A DNA stretch of 64,000 nucleotides from Terrimonas sp937888905 (GTDB taxonomy: Bacteria; Bacteroidota; Bacteroidia; Chitinophagales; Chitinophagaceae): contig CALATA010000021.1 in assembly GCA_937888905.1 (NCBI GenBank), positions 186,001 to 250,000 of the forward strand. Direction: 5' to 3'. The position numbers and the translations under genes were made by a program. The notes beneath the pieces were generated by a model. That model worked only from the letters and a program-made list of their open reading frames with translations. It searched no databases and was not told the DNA's origin. Positions 9,580-17,523 of this stretch are shown here, in pieces (position 1 is the stretch's first letter; each line of letters begins with the position of its first letter).

Positions 9580-9606
9580 AAAAAAAAGCCCCGTAAAAAA
9601 CGGGGC
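9580..9606 (-). terminator. Rho-independent terminator of the 66-residue protein gene
   Basis: On the minus strand GCCCCGT, a TTTTT loop and ACGGGGC are followed by eight T residues. It lies about 30 bases after the stop of the small gene and is a textbook intrinsic terminator. Confidence 0.9.
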
Positions 9607-9635
9607 AGGTGTTTTTCAAGGGCTTATATCGTCGA

Positions 9636-9836
9636 TTAGTTGGCGGTTCTGATACGGCCGGCGGCAGTTTTACCGCGACGGCGGATATTCCAGATATCCA
9701 CGGCTCCGAATGAACGACGTTGGCGTGGAACTGCTAATTGCAGGTCCGTTGCCAGGGTTTCTTTTACTTCAGCTACTAATTGTTGCAGCACTGCAGGTTC
9801 CATCTGTACCACAGATGGCAATACACTTGTTTTCAT
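9636..9836 (-). CDS. Small protein of unknown function (66 aa)
   Basis: A 66-residue basic protein without signal peptide or membrane segment. The N-terminal half is predicted helical (VLQQLVAEVKETLATDL). The C-terminal half ends in SFGAVDIWNIRRRGKTAAGRIR, rich in Arg/Lys with one Trp. I recall small Bacteroidota proteins with a similar D-W-N-I-basic tail but cannot name a family. It is monocistronic: a full-consensus promoter 134 bases upstream of the codon start and a strong intrinsic terminator enclose it, which suggests substantial expression. The basic tail would suit nucleic-acid or ribosome binding (inference). Confidence 0.7.
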   Translation of the reverse strand: MKTSVLPSVVQMEPAVLQQLVAEVKETLATDLQLAVPRQRRSFGAVDIWNIRRRGKTAAGRIRTAN

Positions 9837-9976
9837 CTTACAATCTTTTTTTTGTTAAACTAATATCCCCCCGATGAGCAAGTAGTGCGAAGAAAAAACC
9901 TGAAGAATCGTTAAAAGAAGCGGTTCTGAACTATCACTGACTAAATAAGGTACCTAATGGTTGCTCAATTGCGCTG

Positions 9977-10007
9977 CAAAGGTAGTACTATTAAGGGTTT
10001 TAGCAAA
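9977..10007 (-). promoter_or_regulatory. Bacteroidota-type promoter of the 66-residue protein gene
   Basis: On the minus strand TTTG at 10007-10004 and TACCTTTG at 9984-9977 are separated by exactly 19 bases, fitting the TTTG-N19/21-TANNTTTG consensus. The transcript would begin near 9970, leaving an untranslated leader of about 130 bases. Confidence 0.75.
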
Positions 10008-10444
10008 ATGAACAGGTGTTAAAGGAATGTGAATCGTCAATGGTGAATAGTGAATGGTCAATGGTGAATCGTCAATGGGCATCCCTTGGTTCGTGTCCGC
10101 ATGAACTGACAGCGCGGGTCTGCTTACTTATAACTTAAAACTTACTACTTACAACCGGCTGTTCCCTTCGAGGGGCCGAAGTATCGGCCTCAGTATGCAA
10201 AGCCGCATTTGCGAACAAGGCTTTGAAAGGCCGGCCCGCGTGATGCTCCCGGCTGCTTACTTATAACTTAAAACTTATTACCTATAACCCATGGCTGAAG
10301 CTTCGGCCCGAAGTATCGGGCGGCTGTTTCACCCTACACCTTACACCCCACGCCTTAAACCTTACACCTTAAGCCTTCTACCTTACGCCTTCCCTCCTTA
10401 CCTTTGCTGCCATGCTCATTTTACTGCAATCCACCATACTAAAT
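10008..10444. repeat. Intergenic repeat cluster with short palindromes
   Basis: This gene-free stretch is made of several degenerate word families. They are GTGAATCGTCAATGG-like words at 10029-10078, CTTATAACTTAAAACTTA-like words near 10120-10155 and 10258-10290, and CACCTTACACC/CGCCTTAAACC-like words at 10331-10405. Between them are hairpins with a CCGA...TCGG core: GGCCGA-AGTA-TCGGCC at 10174-10189 and GCCCGA-AGTA-TCGGGC at 10306-10321. An open frame runs through it at 10291-10485 but looks like translated repeat. A TACCTTTG at 10399-10406 may be the -7 element of the following phosphatase gene. Confidence 0.7.
10399..10406 (+). promoter_or_regulatory. -7 element upstream of the PAP2 gene
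   Basis: TACCTTTG matches TANNTTTG exactly. Transcription would begin near 10412, i.e. at the first in-frame ATG, which favours ATG 10445 as the translation start. No convincing TTTG is present at the -33 distance. Confidence 0.4.
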
Positions 10445-11029
10445 ATGCTGAAAGATTGGGACCAATGGCTTTTTATGGTCATTAATAGCAAGATGACCAA
10501 TCCGTTTTTCGACAGCCTGATGCCTTTTCTCCGGAACTCACTCAACTGGGCGCCGCTTTATCTTTTCCTGATCGTGCTGGCCGCCCACAATTTTAAAGCG
10601 AAAGGCTGGTGGTGGGTACTTTTTCTGCTGGTGACCGCTTCCATGACCGATATGATCGGTGCGCGGATCATCAAGGCCGGGTTTGAACGCCTGCGCCCCT
10701 GCAGTGATCCGGATTTTTGGACCAATGTGCGGCTGCTGGTAGACCATTGCTCCGGCGGTTTCAGCTTCACTTCCAATCACGCAGCCAATCACTTCGGTGT
10801 GGCCGGCTTTTTCTACTTTACCTTCCGGCCTGTTTTCCGGCACGCGTGGATTGCCTTTTTGTGGGCCGGTGCTATCTCCTATGCGCAGATTTACGTGGGT
10901 GTCCATTATCCCGGCGACGTTCTCGGCGGCACCCTGCTGGGACTGGCTGTGGGAACATTTACAGCCCGGCTTTTCAATAAGCGCTTCGGATTCGCTATCT
11001 TCGATAAACAACCAACGTTGTCTTCTTAA
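10445..11029 (+). CDS. PAP2-family membrane phosphatase
   Basis: A 194-residue membrane protein with about five to six transmembrane helices and the three acid-phosphatase motifs: KAGFERLRP (motif 1), SFTSNHAANHFG (motif 2, with the catalytic His) and YAQIYVGVHYPGD (motif 3, with the nucleophile His and Asp). In motif 3 the usual Ser-Arg pair is Ala-Gln. It probably dephosphorylates undecaprenyl-diphosphate or a lipid phosphate at the outer face of the inner membrane. ATG 10445 (MLKDWDQWLF) matches family N-termini; ATG 10412 is possible but lies at the likely transcription start. The stop abuts the ATG of the next gene (TAAATG), so translation is probably coupled. Confidence 0.85.
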   Translation: MLKDWDQWLFMVINSKMTNPFFDSLMPFLRNSLNWAPLYLFLIVLAAHNFKAKGWWWVLFLLVTASMTDMIGARIIKAGFERLRPCSDPDFWTNVRLLVDHCSGGFSFTSNHAANHFGVAGFFYFTFRPVFRHAWIAFLWAGAISYAQIYVGVHYPGDVLGGTLLGLAVGTFTARLFNKRFGFAIFDKQPTLSS

Positions 11030-12322
11030 ATGGAAATACTCATATTGGCAGGACTGATCTTGCTGAACGGCCTTTTTTCAATGGCCGAAATTGCACTGGT
11101 GTCGGCGCGTAAATCAAGACTTGAATCACAGGCCAACCGCGGAGATAAAAAGGCGGCCGAAGCGCTCAAACTCGCTCATAAACCCGAAACATTTCTTTCC
11201 ACCGTTCAAATGGGCATTACCGTTATCGGTATCATGACCGGTATTTATTCCGGCGAACAGATCACGGATGATTTTGCCGCGTTTCTGCATAAATGGCCTG
11301 CCCTGGCTCCTTACAGCAAAGGCATCGCCACTACGATGGTCGTTATCATTGTTACCTACTTCACGATCATTTTTGGCGAACTGGTACCCAAACGTCTCGG
11401 ACTTTCCAAGCCCGAAGGCATTGCAAAATTTGTGGCAGGCCCCATGCGTGTTCTCAGCCAGATCACGCACCCCTTTATCTGGCTGCTGAGCAAATCCAGT
11501 AACCTGATCGTGCGCATCTTCAGCCTCAAACCCAACGACAACCAGGTAACGGAAGAAGAGATCAAAGCGATCATCAGCGAAGGAACCGAACAAGGTACTA
11601 TCGAAGAAACCGAACAGGAGATCATCGAACGCGTTTTCCACCTGAGCGACCGCAACATCACCTCGCTGATGACCCACCGCAGCGATATCATCTGGTTCAA
11701 CCTGAACGATTCTGAAGAAACGATCAAGGAAAAGATCACTTCCGAGCCCCACTCGATCTATCCCATCTGCGATAATAATATCGACAATATTAAAGGCGTA
11801 GTATCGATCAAAGACCTTTATGTAAGCCCGGACAATGCGTTGTTCCGCGACCTGATGCGCCCCGCGTTATTCGTACCGGAAAACAACACCGCGTTCCAGG
11901 TGATGGAGAAGTTCAAAGAATCCCAGCTTCATTCCTGCTTCATCGTGGACGAATACGGCAGCATCCTCGGCATGATCACCCTCAACGACATCCTCGAAGC
12001 CATCATTGGTGAAATGCCCCAACCGAATATTCCGGATTACGAGATCGTGGAACGTGAAGACGGCAGCTTCCTCGTGGATGCACAAATCCCCTTCTACGAT
12101 TTTCTTACGCGTTTTGAAAAGACGGAATACATGAACGAGGGCGAACAGGAGTTCGATACACTCGGCGGTTTTATTCTCCATGAGCTCGAACGCATCCCGC
12201 ATACCGGCGACAGGGTGGACTGGCATGGTTTCGCTATCGAGATCGTAGACATGGATGGTCACCGGATCGACAAAATCCTGGTAAAAATCAGCCCCCAAAT
12301 CCGGGAAGAAATGGAAGAATAG
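11030..12322 (+). CDS. HlyC/CorC family protein (DUF21-CBS-CorC)
   Basis: A 430-residue protein with an N-terminal DUF21 (CNNM) membrane domain of three to four helices (residues 1-180, beginning LILAGLILLNGLFSMAEIAL). A CBS pair follows at about 205-330 (MTHRSDIIWFNL; HSCFIVDEYGSILGMITLND), then a CorC_HlyC domain to the C-terminus (REDGSFLVDAQIPFYDF). These proteins are linked to Mg or Co efflux and were once called hemolysins; hemolytic function is not implied. It is immediately adjacent to the PAP2 gene, so they form a two-gene unit. Confidence 0.9.
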   Translation: MEILILAGLILLNGLFSMAEIALVSARKSRLESQANRGDKKAAEALKLAHKPETFLSTVQMGITVIGIMTGIYSGEQITDDFAAFLHKWPALAPYSKGIATTMVVIIVTYFTIIFGELVPKRLGLSKPEGIAKFVAGPMRVLSQITHPFIWLLSKSSNLIVRIFSLKPNDNQVTEEEIKAIISEGTEQGTIEETEQEIIERVFHLSDRNITSLMTHRSDIIWFNLNDSEETIKEKITSEPHSIYPICDNNIDNIKGVVSIKDLYVSPDNALFRDLMRPALFVPENNTAFQVMEKFKESQLHSCFIVDEYGSILGMITLNDILEAIIGEMPQPNIPDYEIVEREDGSFLVDAQIPFYDFLTRFEKTEYMNEGEQEFDTLGGFILHELERIPHTGDRVDWHGFAIEIVDMDGHRIDKILVKISPQIREEMEE

Positions 12323-12523
12323 TGCGCCTTTAGCGCGATGTGAAAATGTGTAAATGTGTAAATGAAACAGCCAGAGCCCCGGGGCGTGCCGGCATTAACC
12401 GACAGCCACAGCGAAATCTCTCCTTGCATCTCCGCTTCGCAAAATATGCCAAATGAGAGGTAACAGGACTTACGCTTATTTTCACATTTCCACACCACAC
12501 ATTTTCACATTCATTTGCTTTTC
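12323..12523. repeat. Repeat-containing gap between convergent genes
   Basis: The 201-base gap contains GATGTGAAAATGTGTAAATG-type words at 12339-12366 and their complement (TTTTCACATTTCCACA-like) at 12474-12514. The two blocks can therefore base-pair with each other. The middle is ordinary GC-rich sequence. No terminator with a T run was seen. Confidence 0.6.
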
Positions 12524-13039
12524 TCAAAAAGCAAATGCCGCAGTCTTCTCCGGATACGTCAGCTTCACACTTTTCCGATTGCCGTTTACAAAAAAATGAA
12601 TCAGGTTCATCTGATCGTCGAAAAGATCAAATAAGACCGTATTGACCACCTCCGCCTTTTTAACGGACGGCACATTGTCCACTTCCATGTACACAAACAC
12701 GGCCTCGCTTTCTTTTTCCCAACCCAATACCTTAATGGCAGCAGCCTTGCCGTCGATCGAGAGCTGAAGATGGGCCGGAACATATTTTTTTACCAGCTCA
12801 TCCATGGCCGTTTTCATCGCGGGTGCGGAAAAATCCGCTTTGGCTTTGTAAACCTTGCGCAAAGCATCTTCAAAATCGTCAGTAAAAATGCGGCAACTGA
12901 TCTCCAGGGTCTTTTCCGCCGCATTATGCTGAATCTCCGTTGTGCTTACGTGAAACGGATGAACCTCCTTTGCCTGTTCCTGCGCTGTACCCGGCAGCAG
13001 CCAGAAAAGCATTAACCATTTATAAATCAATGTTGCCAT
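12524..13039 (-). CDS. DUF6702 family exported protein
   Basis: A 171-residue protein with a signal peptide (MATLIYKWLMLFWLLPGTAQ) followed by a domain that begins KEVHPFHVSTTEIQHN and contains LEISCRIFTDDFEDALRK. These are the hallmarks I associate with DUF6702, an uncharacterised Bacteroidota family. It is periplasmic or surface-exposed by prediction. ATG at 13039 is chosen over GTG 13045. It lies head-to-head with the HupE/UreJ gene, and the M1 peptidase gene comes next. I recall the same three-gene association in other Bacteroidota genomes, which suggests a common role. Confidence 0.75.
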   Translation of the reverse strand: MATLIYKWLMLFWLLPGTAQEQAKEVHPFHVSTTEIQHNAAEKTLEISCRIFTDDFEDALRKVYKAKADFSAPAMKTAMDELVKKYVPAHLQLSIDGKAAAIKVLGWEKESEAVFVYMEVDNVPSVKKAEVVNTVLFDLFDDQMNLIHFFVNGNRKSVKLTYPEKTAAFAF

Positions 13040-13150
13040 TAACACAATTATTTTTTCGTTTACAAAAGTCTGGTTTATTTTGAAGCGTAGCGCCCGTCAC
13101 GCAAATCATTTTTATCATCCGTAAAAAAGACGCACCGGGAGGTCGAGCCG

Positions 13151-13723
13151 ATGCAGGACTTTGTTTTTTATTTCGAAGAAGGCTGGAAACACATTATTAG
13201 TAGCGACGCACTGGATCATCAGCTCTTTATTGCTGCCCTGGCCGCTATTTATACGCTGCGCGACTGGAAGCAGGTACTGATATTGGTCACCGCTTTCACC
13301 ATCGGGCACTCGCTTACGCTTGCGCTGAGCGTGCTGGATATCGTGCGCATCAACAGCAAGCTGGTGGAAGTATTGATCCCGGTCACCATCGTAATCACCG
13401 CTTTTTCCAATCTGTTTCAACGTAAATTCACGCCCCGTACGGTCAGGATCAATTATTTCCTGGCTTTGTTCTTTGGCTTGATACACGGACTTGGCTTTGC
13501 CAACAGCATCCGCATGATGCTGGCCAGCGATCAAAGTCTCGGCTGGGGATTGTTTGGATTCAACGTGGGACTGGAAGCCGGACAACTGGTGGTTGTATTA
13601 GTACTGCTGCTTTTTGCCAAGATTATCCTGGATTTTTTCCGGGTGGAGCGCCGCGAATATGTGATATTTGTTTCCGCCGCCGTTTTTGGCCTTTCGGCCG
13701 TGATGGTATTGGAACGTATCTAG
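13151..13723 (+). CDS. HupE/UreJ-like membrane protein
   Basis: A 190-residue protein with five to six transmembrane helices. It shows the HupE/UreJ_2 signatures: ALDHQLFIAALAA, FTIGHSLTLALS, FFGLIHGLGFAN and FNVGLEAGQLVVV. The conserved His residues in GHSLTL and HGLGFA are candidate metal-binding positions, as HupE/UreJ proteins are tied to nickel or cobalt uptake. Here there is no hydrogenase or urease gene nearby, so the transported substrate is unknown. It stands between the DUF6702 gene and the M1 peptidase gene. Confidence 0.85.
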   Translation: MQDFVFYFEEGWKHIISSDALDHQLFIAALAAIYTLRDWKQVLILVTAFTIGHSLTLALSVLDIVRINSKLVEVLIPVTIVITAFSNLFQRKFTPRTVRINYFLALFFGLIHGLGFANSIRMMLASDQSLGWGLFGFNVGLEAGQLVVVLVLLLFAKIILDFFRVERREYVIFVSAAVFGLSAVMVLERI

Positions 13724-13806
13724 CGCTGTCAACCATTAAACCGCCACAAATTCGGAAACACAGCCCGCCGCAGGCGCGGCTCTTAGGTATACACAAACAG
13801 CATCAA

Positions 13807-16161
13807 ATGAAAAAATCCTTACTGGTCGCCTGTTTCAGCTTTTTCGCTGCAGCAACCATGGCCCAGAACATTCAGAACAACCCTGGCAGCAACCACGGTA
13901 ACAAGTTCGAAGCGCTGGGCACTATTCTTCCCACGCCCAATGAATACCGTACCGCCAGCGGTGCTCCCGGTCCAAAGTACTGGCAGCAGCGCGCCGATTA
14001 CGATATCCGTGCAGAACTGGATGAAGAAAATCTCCGCCTCACCGGAAGTGAAACCATCACTTACTTCAACAACTCACCGGACCCGCTCACCTATCTGTGG
14101 CTGCAACTGGACGAAAACCAGCACAGCAGCGTCAACAATGCGAATTACCAGAATTCAACCACGATGCCGGAGGTGTTCACCGACCGCGGCCTCGCCCGGT
14201 TGGAAGAAGGCAACACCGATAACAAACTCGGACACCAGATCACCAAAGTAACCGATGCACTGGGCAAACCACTCAAGTATACCATCAACAAAACAATGAT
14301 GCGTCTTGAGCTGCCTGCTGTTCTCAAACCCGGACAACGCTTCGTGTTCAAAATAGACTGGCATTACACCATTACCGACCGCATGAGCCGCGGCGGCCGT
14401 GGCGGTTATGAACTGTTTCCCGAAGACGGCAATTACCTTTTTACCATCACACAATGGTATCCCCGTCTTTGCGTGTACAGCGATTTCCAGGGCTGGCAGC
14501 ACAACCAGTTTACCGGGCGTGGCGAGTTTGCCCTCACCTTTGGCAACTTCAAAGTACAGATGACCGTTCCGGCTGACCACGTGGTTGGTTCTACCGGCGA
14601 ATGCCAGAACTATGCGCAGGTACTAACGCCCGCGCAACTCGGTCGCTGGCAGAAAGCCCAAACCTCCCGCGAACCGGTGGAAGTGGTAACGCTTGAAGAA
14701 GCCAAAGCCGCGGAAAGCAAAAAAAGCAAAGCCAAAAAAACATGGATCTATAAAGCCGATAATGTACGCGACTTCGCCTGGACCAGCTCCCGCAAATTTG
14801 TGTGGGATGCCGTACCGCAAAATGTACAAGGAAAGAAAATCATGTGCATGAGCTACTACGGAAAAGAAGCATACGGCTTGTACCGCAAGTTTTCCAGCAA
14901 AGCTGTGGCCCACACAGTAAAAACATATTCCGACTTCACCATTCCTTATCCTTACCCGGTTGCTATCAGCGTTGAGGCTTCCAATGGTATGGAATACCCG
15001 ATGATCTGTTTCAACTTCGGCCGTACGGAAAAAGACGGTACTTATAGTGAAGGCACCAAGAATGGTATGCTCGGGGTAATCATTCACGAAGTAGGACACA
15101 ACTTCTTCCCGATGATCATCAACAGCGATGAACGCCAGTGGACATGGATGGATGAAGGCCTCAATACTTTTGTTGAATACCTCACTGAAGAACTGTGGGA
15201 CAATAAATTCCCCAGCAAACGCGGTCCGGCTTACAGCATCACCGATTACATGAAGTTGCCCAAAGACGAACTGGAGCCTATCATGACCAACTCGGAAAAC
15301 ATTGCACGTTTTGGCCCCAACGCTTATGCAAAGCCGGCAACAGGTCTCAATATTCTGCGCGAAACCGTAGTAGGCCGTGAATTGTTTGACTACGCTTTTA
15401 AAGAATATGCACGCCGCTGGGCATTCAAACATCCGACACCAGCCGATCTGTTCCGTACCATGAACGATGCCACCGGCGAAAACCTCGACTGGTTCTGGCG
15501 CGGATGGTTCTACAGCACCGATGCCTGCGACATCTCTCTCGACTCCGTAAAATATGCACGCGCCGATACAGATGCGGCACTACCCAATGGCCGCAGCATG
15601 ACACGCCGCATCGAAAAGCCACTGGTAAATGACTTTGAAGACATTTCAAAAGTGCGCAACCGCGAAGACAAGAAAATACAATTCTATACCGACCGCGATA
15701 CGGCTGCGCGCGATTTCTACTGGCGTTATGCCCGTGGTCTGGCTTCCGTTGACACCAGCACTTACAGCACAACGATGCAGGTGCCCTATGAACAACTGGA
15801 TGCGGCAGGTAAACAAAAATTTGCCGGCAAACATTTTTACGAACTCAGCTTCAGCAACAAAGGCGGGCTGGTGATGCCGATTATCGTTGAATGGACATTC
15901 AAAGACGGTTCCAAACAGGTTGACCGCATTCCTGCACAGATCTGGAGAGCCAACGAAAAGCAGGTAGTGAAATTTTTTATGAAAGACAAAGAAGTAACGG
16001 CTATCCGTCTTGATCCTATGCGCGAAACAGCCGACATCGACGAGAGCAATAACACCTGGGGACAAATTCCGGCTCCTTCCCGCTTCCGCGCTTACAAGCA
16101 AAAGCTTAACGCGGCCCGTGGCCAAAGCCAGGGTGTGAATCCGATGCAACGCGCGAAGTGA
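13807..16161 (+). CDS. M1 family metallopeptidase
   Basis: A 784-residue secreted zinc aminopeptidase-like protein. A signal peptide (MKKSLLVACFSFFAAATMA) precedes an N-terminal beta-domain and the thermolysin-like catalytic domain with HEVGHN. His427 and His431 bind zinc, Glu428 is the catalytic base and Glu450 in MDEGLNTF is the third zinc ligand. The GxMEN-type exopeptidase motif appears as SNGMEYPMICF. It probably trims peptides in the periplasm or at the outer membrane. The gene is followed by a 44-bp perfect palindrome that separates it from convergent genes. Confidence 0.92.
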   Translation: MKKSLLVACFSFFAAATMAQNIQNNPGSNHGNKFEALGTILPTPNEYRTASGAPGPKYWQQRADYDIRAELDEENLRLTGSETITYFNNSPDPLTYLWLQLDENQHSSVNNANYQNSTTMPEVFTDRGLARLEEGNTDNKLGHQITKVTDALGKPLKYTINKTMMRLELPAVLKPGQRFVFKIDWHYTITDRMSRGGRGGYELFPEDGNYLFTITQWYPRLCVYSDFQGWQHNQFTGRGEFALTFGNFKVQMTVPADHVVGSTGECQNYAQVLTPAQLGRWQKAQTSREPVEVVTLEEAKAAESKKSKAKKTWIYKADNVRDFAWTSSRKFVWDAVPQNVQGKKIMCMSYYGKEAYGLYRKFSSKAVAHTVKTYSDFTIPYPYPVAISVEASNGMEYPMICFNFGRTEKDGTYSEGTKNGMLGVIIHEVGHNFFPMIINSDERQWTWMDEGLNTFVEYLTEELWDNKFPSKRGPAYSITDYMKLPKDELEPIMTNSENIARFGPNAYAKPATGLNILRETVVGRELFDYAFKEYARRWAFKHPTPADLFRTMNDATGENLDWFWRGWFYSTDACDISLDSVKYARADTDAALPNGRSMTRRIEKPLVNDFEDISKVRNREDKKIQFYTDRDTAARDFYWRYARGLASVDTSTYSTTMQVPYEQLDAAGKQKFAGKHFYELSFSNKGGLVMPIIVEWTFKDGSKQVDRIPAQIWRANEKQVVKFFMKDKEVTAIRLDPMRETADIDESNNTWGQIPAPSRFRAYKQKLNAARGQSQGVNPMQRAK

Positions 16162-16197
16162 GGGAGAAGTAGTAAGTTATAAGTATTAAGTATTAAG

Positions 16198-16241
16198 TTA
16201 AAAAGCCATGGTTCGTGTATACACGAACCATGGCTTTTTAA
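16198..16241. terminator. 44-bp perfect palindrome between convergent genes
   Basis: A perfect palindrome centred on GTGTATACAC, whose outer arms are TTAAAAAGCC and GGCTTTTTAA. It could act as a bidirectional terminator for the M1 peptidase gene and the RHH gene because each strand has a short T tract at the arm end. It is flanked on both sides by low-complexity words (TAAGTATTAAG- and ATTGACCATTCAC-like). It is related to the palindrome at 52159. Confidence 0.7.
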
Positions 16242-16266
16242 TGCACTATTGACCATTCACTATTGA

Positions 16267-16455
16267 CTATTCCCCGTCCTTCGGCCTGGTCTTTTTCGGC
16301 GGCGTGTCTTTCAGACGGCCGGCTTCCTTCAGTTGTTGATGCAACATCCACTCTATTTGCCCATTGACACTGCGGAATTCATCCGCAGCCCATCTCTCGA
16401 GCGCTTTGAAGGTTTCGCTGTCTATGCGTAAGACAAATGATTTCTTATCTGCCAT
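16267..16455 (-). CDS. Ribbon-helix-helix (Arc-like) DNA-binding protein
   Basis: A 62-residue protein with the ribbon-helix-helix pattern: a beta strand KSFVLRID, then helix ETFKALERWAADEF, turn RSVNGQ and helix IEWMLHQQLKEAG. A basic Pro-rich tail (KDTPPKKTRPKDGE) follows. Such proteins bind operators as dimers. It begins 20 bases after the stop of the SPFH gene and is surely co-transcribed with it. The pairing with the SPFH gene, and a double TGATATCA operator-like site in the promoter, suggest that it represses its own operon (inference). Confidence 0.85.
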   Translation of the reverse strand: MADKKSFVLRIDSETFKALERWAADEFRSVNGQIEWMLHQQLKEAGRLKDTPPKKTRPKDGE

Positions 16456-16475
16456 CGGTTATTACCGGGTTGGGA

Positions 16476-17354
16476 TTATTGATACAATGTACCGGTGTTC
16501 AATACCGGGGTAGCCGCTTTTTCGCCACACAATACCACCATCAGGTTGCTGACCATGGCTGCTTTCTTTTCGTCATCCAGTTCAACGATGTGTTTGGATG
16601 CCAGTTGCGCCAAAGCCATTTCTACCATGCCCACGGCACCTTCTACGATCTTGGTGCGCGCCGCTACGATCGCTGTTGCCTGCTGACGCTGCAGCATCGC
16701 ACCGGCGATCTCTGCGGCATAAGCCAGGTGACTGATGCGCGCTTCAATGATAAAGATACCAGCCGGAGCCAGACGGGCATTCAACTCTTTTTCCAGAATT
16801 TCATTTACTTTCTCTGCACCGTCGCGCAGGGTGATGTCGGCGGTTTCGTCTTCCAGGTTGTCGTAAGGAAAACTGTTGGCCAGGTGACGCACGGCCGCCT
16901 CGCTCTGCACTTTCACATATTGATCGTAGTTAGCCACTTCAAACGCGGCTTTATACGTATCTCTCACCTGCCATACGATCACCGCGCCGATCTCGATGGG
17001 GTTACCCATTTTATCGTTCACTTTCAGCTTCGAACTTTCGAGGTTCTGCGCACGAAGCGTGATCTTGGTTTTAGTATACAGCGGATTTACATACTTCAGC
17101 CCGTTGTCCTTGATCGTGCCTACATATTTGCCAAAGAATACACAAACCCGCGAGTGATTGGGGTTGATGGTGGTAATGCCTGCCATAAGAAATAGCGACA
17201 ATACAACCGCGACAATACCAATCCATAACAGGGCATTCGGTTCTCCTTCGTTGGCAGGTACGCCTTTTACAATACATACGATGCCGGCAGCAAAACTGAG
17301 CAGCAGCAGTACCAGCGCCAGAAAACCAGAGGTGGGTTTAATAATTTTTTCCAT
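16476..17354 (-). CDS. SPFH/Band 7 domain membrane protein
   Basis: A 292-residue protein with two N-terminal hydrophobic helices (about residues 12-30 and 43-62). An SPFH/Band 7 domain follows (TINPNHSRVCVFFGKYVGTIKDNGL onward to about 230), then a helical C-terminus with AEIAGAMLQRQQATAIVAAR, the stomatin/prohibitin-type region. It should form membrane-bound oligomers that organise membrane microdomains. It is the first gene of a two-gene unit with the RHH protein, behind a full-consensus promoter with palindromic operator-like sites. Confidence 0.9.
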   Translation of the reverse strand: MEKIIKPTSGFLALVLLLLSFAAGIVCIVKGVPANEGEPNALLWIGIVAVVLSLFLMAGITTINPNHSRVCVFFGKYVGTIKDNGLKYVNPLYTKTKITLRAQNLESSKLKVNDKMGNPIEIGAVIVWQVRDTYKAAFEVANYDQYVKVQSEAAVRHLANSFPYDNLEDETADITLRDGAEKVNEILEKELNARLAPAGIFIIEARISHLAYAAEIAGAMLQRQQATAIVAARTKIVEGAVGMVEMALAQLASKHIVELDDEKKAAMVSNLMVVLCGEKAATPVLNTGTLYQ

Positions 17355-17362
17355 AAACGTAG

Positions 17363-17385
17363 TTTGATATCATTTTGATATCAAA
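17363..17385 (-). promoter_or_regulatory. Tandem TGATATCA operator-like site
   Basis: Two copies of TTTGATATCA-type sequence lie at 17363-17372 and 17373-17385; the second is a perfect 12-bp palindrome TTTGATATCAAA (17374-17385). They cover the -7 edge and the initial transcribed region of the SPFH promoter, as a repressor operator would. The RHH protein encoded in the same operon is the natural candidate to bind here. Confidence 0.6.
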
Positions 17386-17413
17386 TATACATCAGGTTTT
17401 GGCAATGCCCAAA
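17382..17413 (-). promoter_or_regulatory. Bacteroidota-type promoter of the SPFH-RHH operon
   Basis: On the minus strand TTTG (17413-17410), 20 bases, then TATATTTG (17389-17382) match the TTTG-N19/21-TANNTTTG consensus. The start site would be near 17375, inside the palindromic repeat. Confidence 0.7.
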
Positions 17414-17523
17414 AAAATTGTGAAAATGTGTCCGCTGATGGCGGAATGTGTAAATGTGAAAATGAACCGCCCAAAGAATCTGTAAATTTGATTGACTTAT
17501 TCACTTATTGACTTACTCACTCA
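17414..17523. repeat. Low-complexity repeat with a GC hairpin upstream of the esterase gene
   Basis: Words of the type GTGAAAATGTGT and AATGTGTAAATGTGAAAATG surround a CCGC-TGATG-GCGG hairpin near 17430-17443. A TTATTCACTTATTGACTTAC-like tail at 17493-17520 runs up to the ATG of the esterase gene. Confidence 0.6.

Noticed and set aside
10291..10485. Open frame of 64 codons in the repeat region before the PAP2 gene
   Set aside because: It translates the CACCTTACACC-type repeat and runs out of frame into the PAP2 gene.
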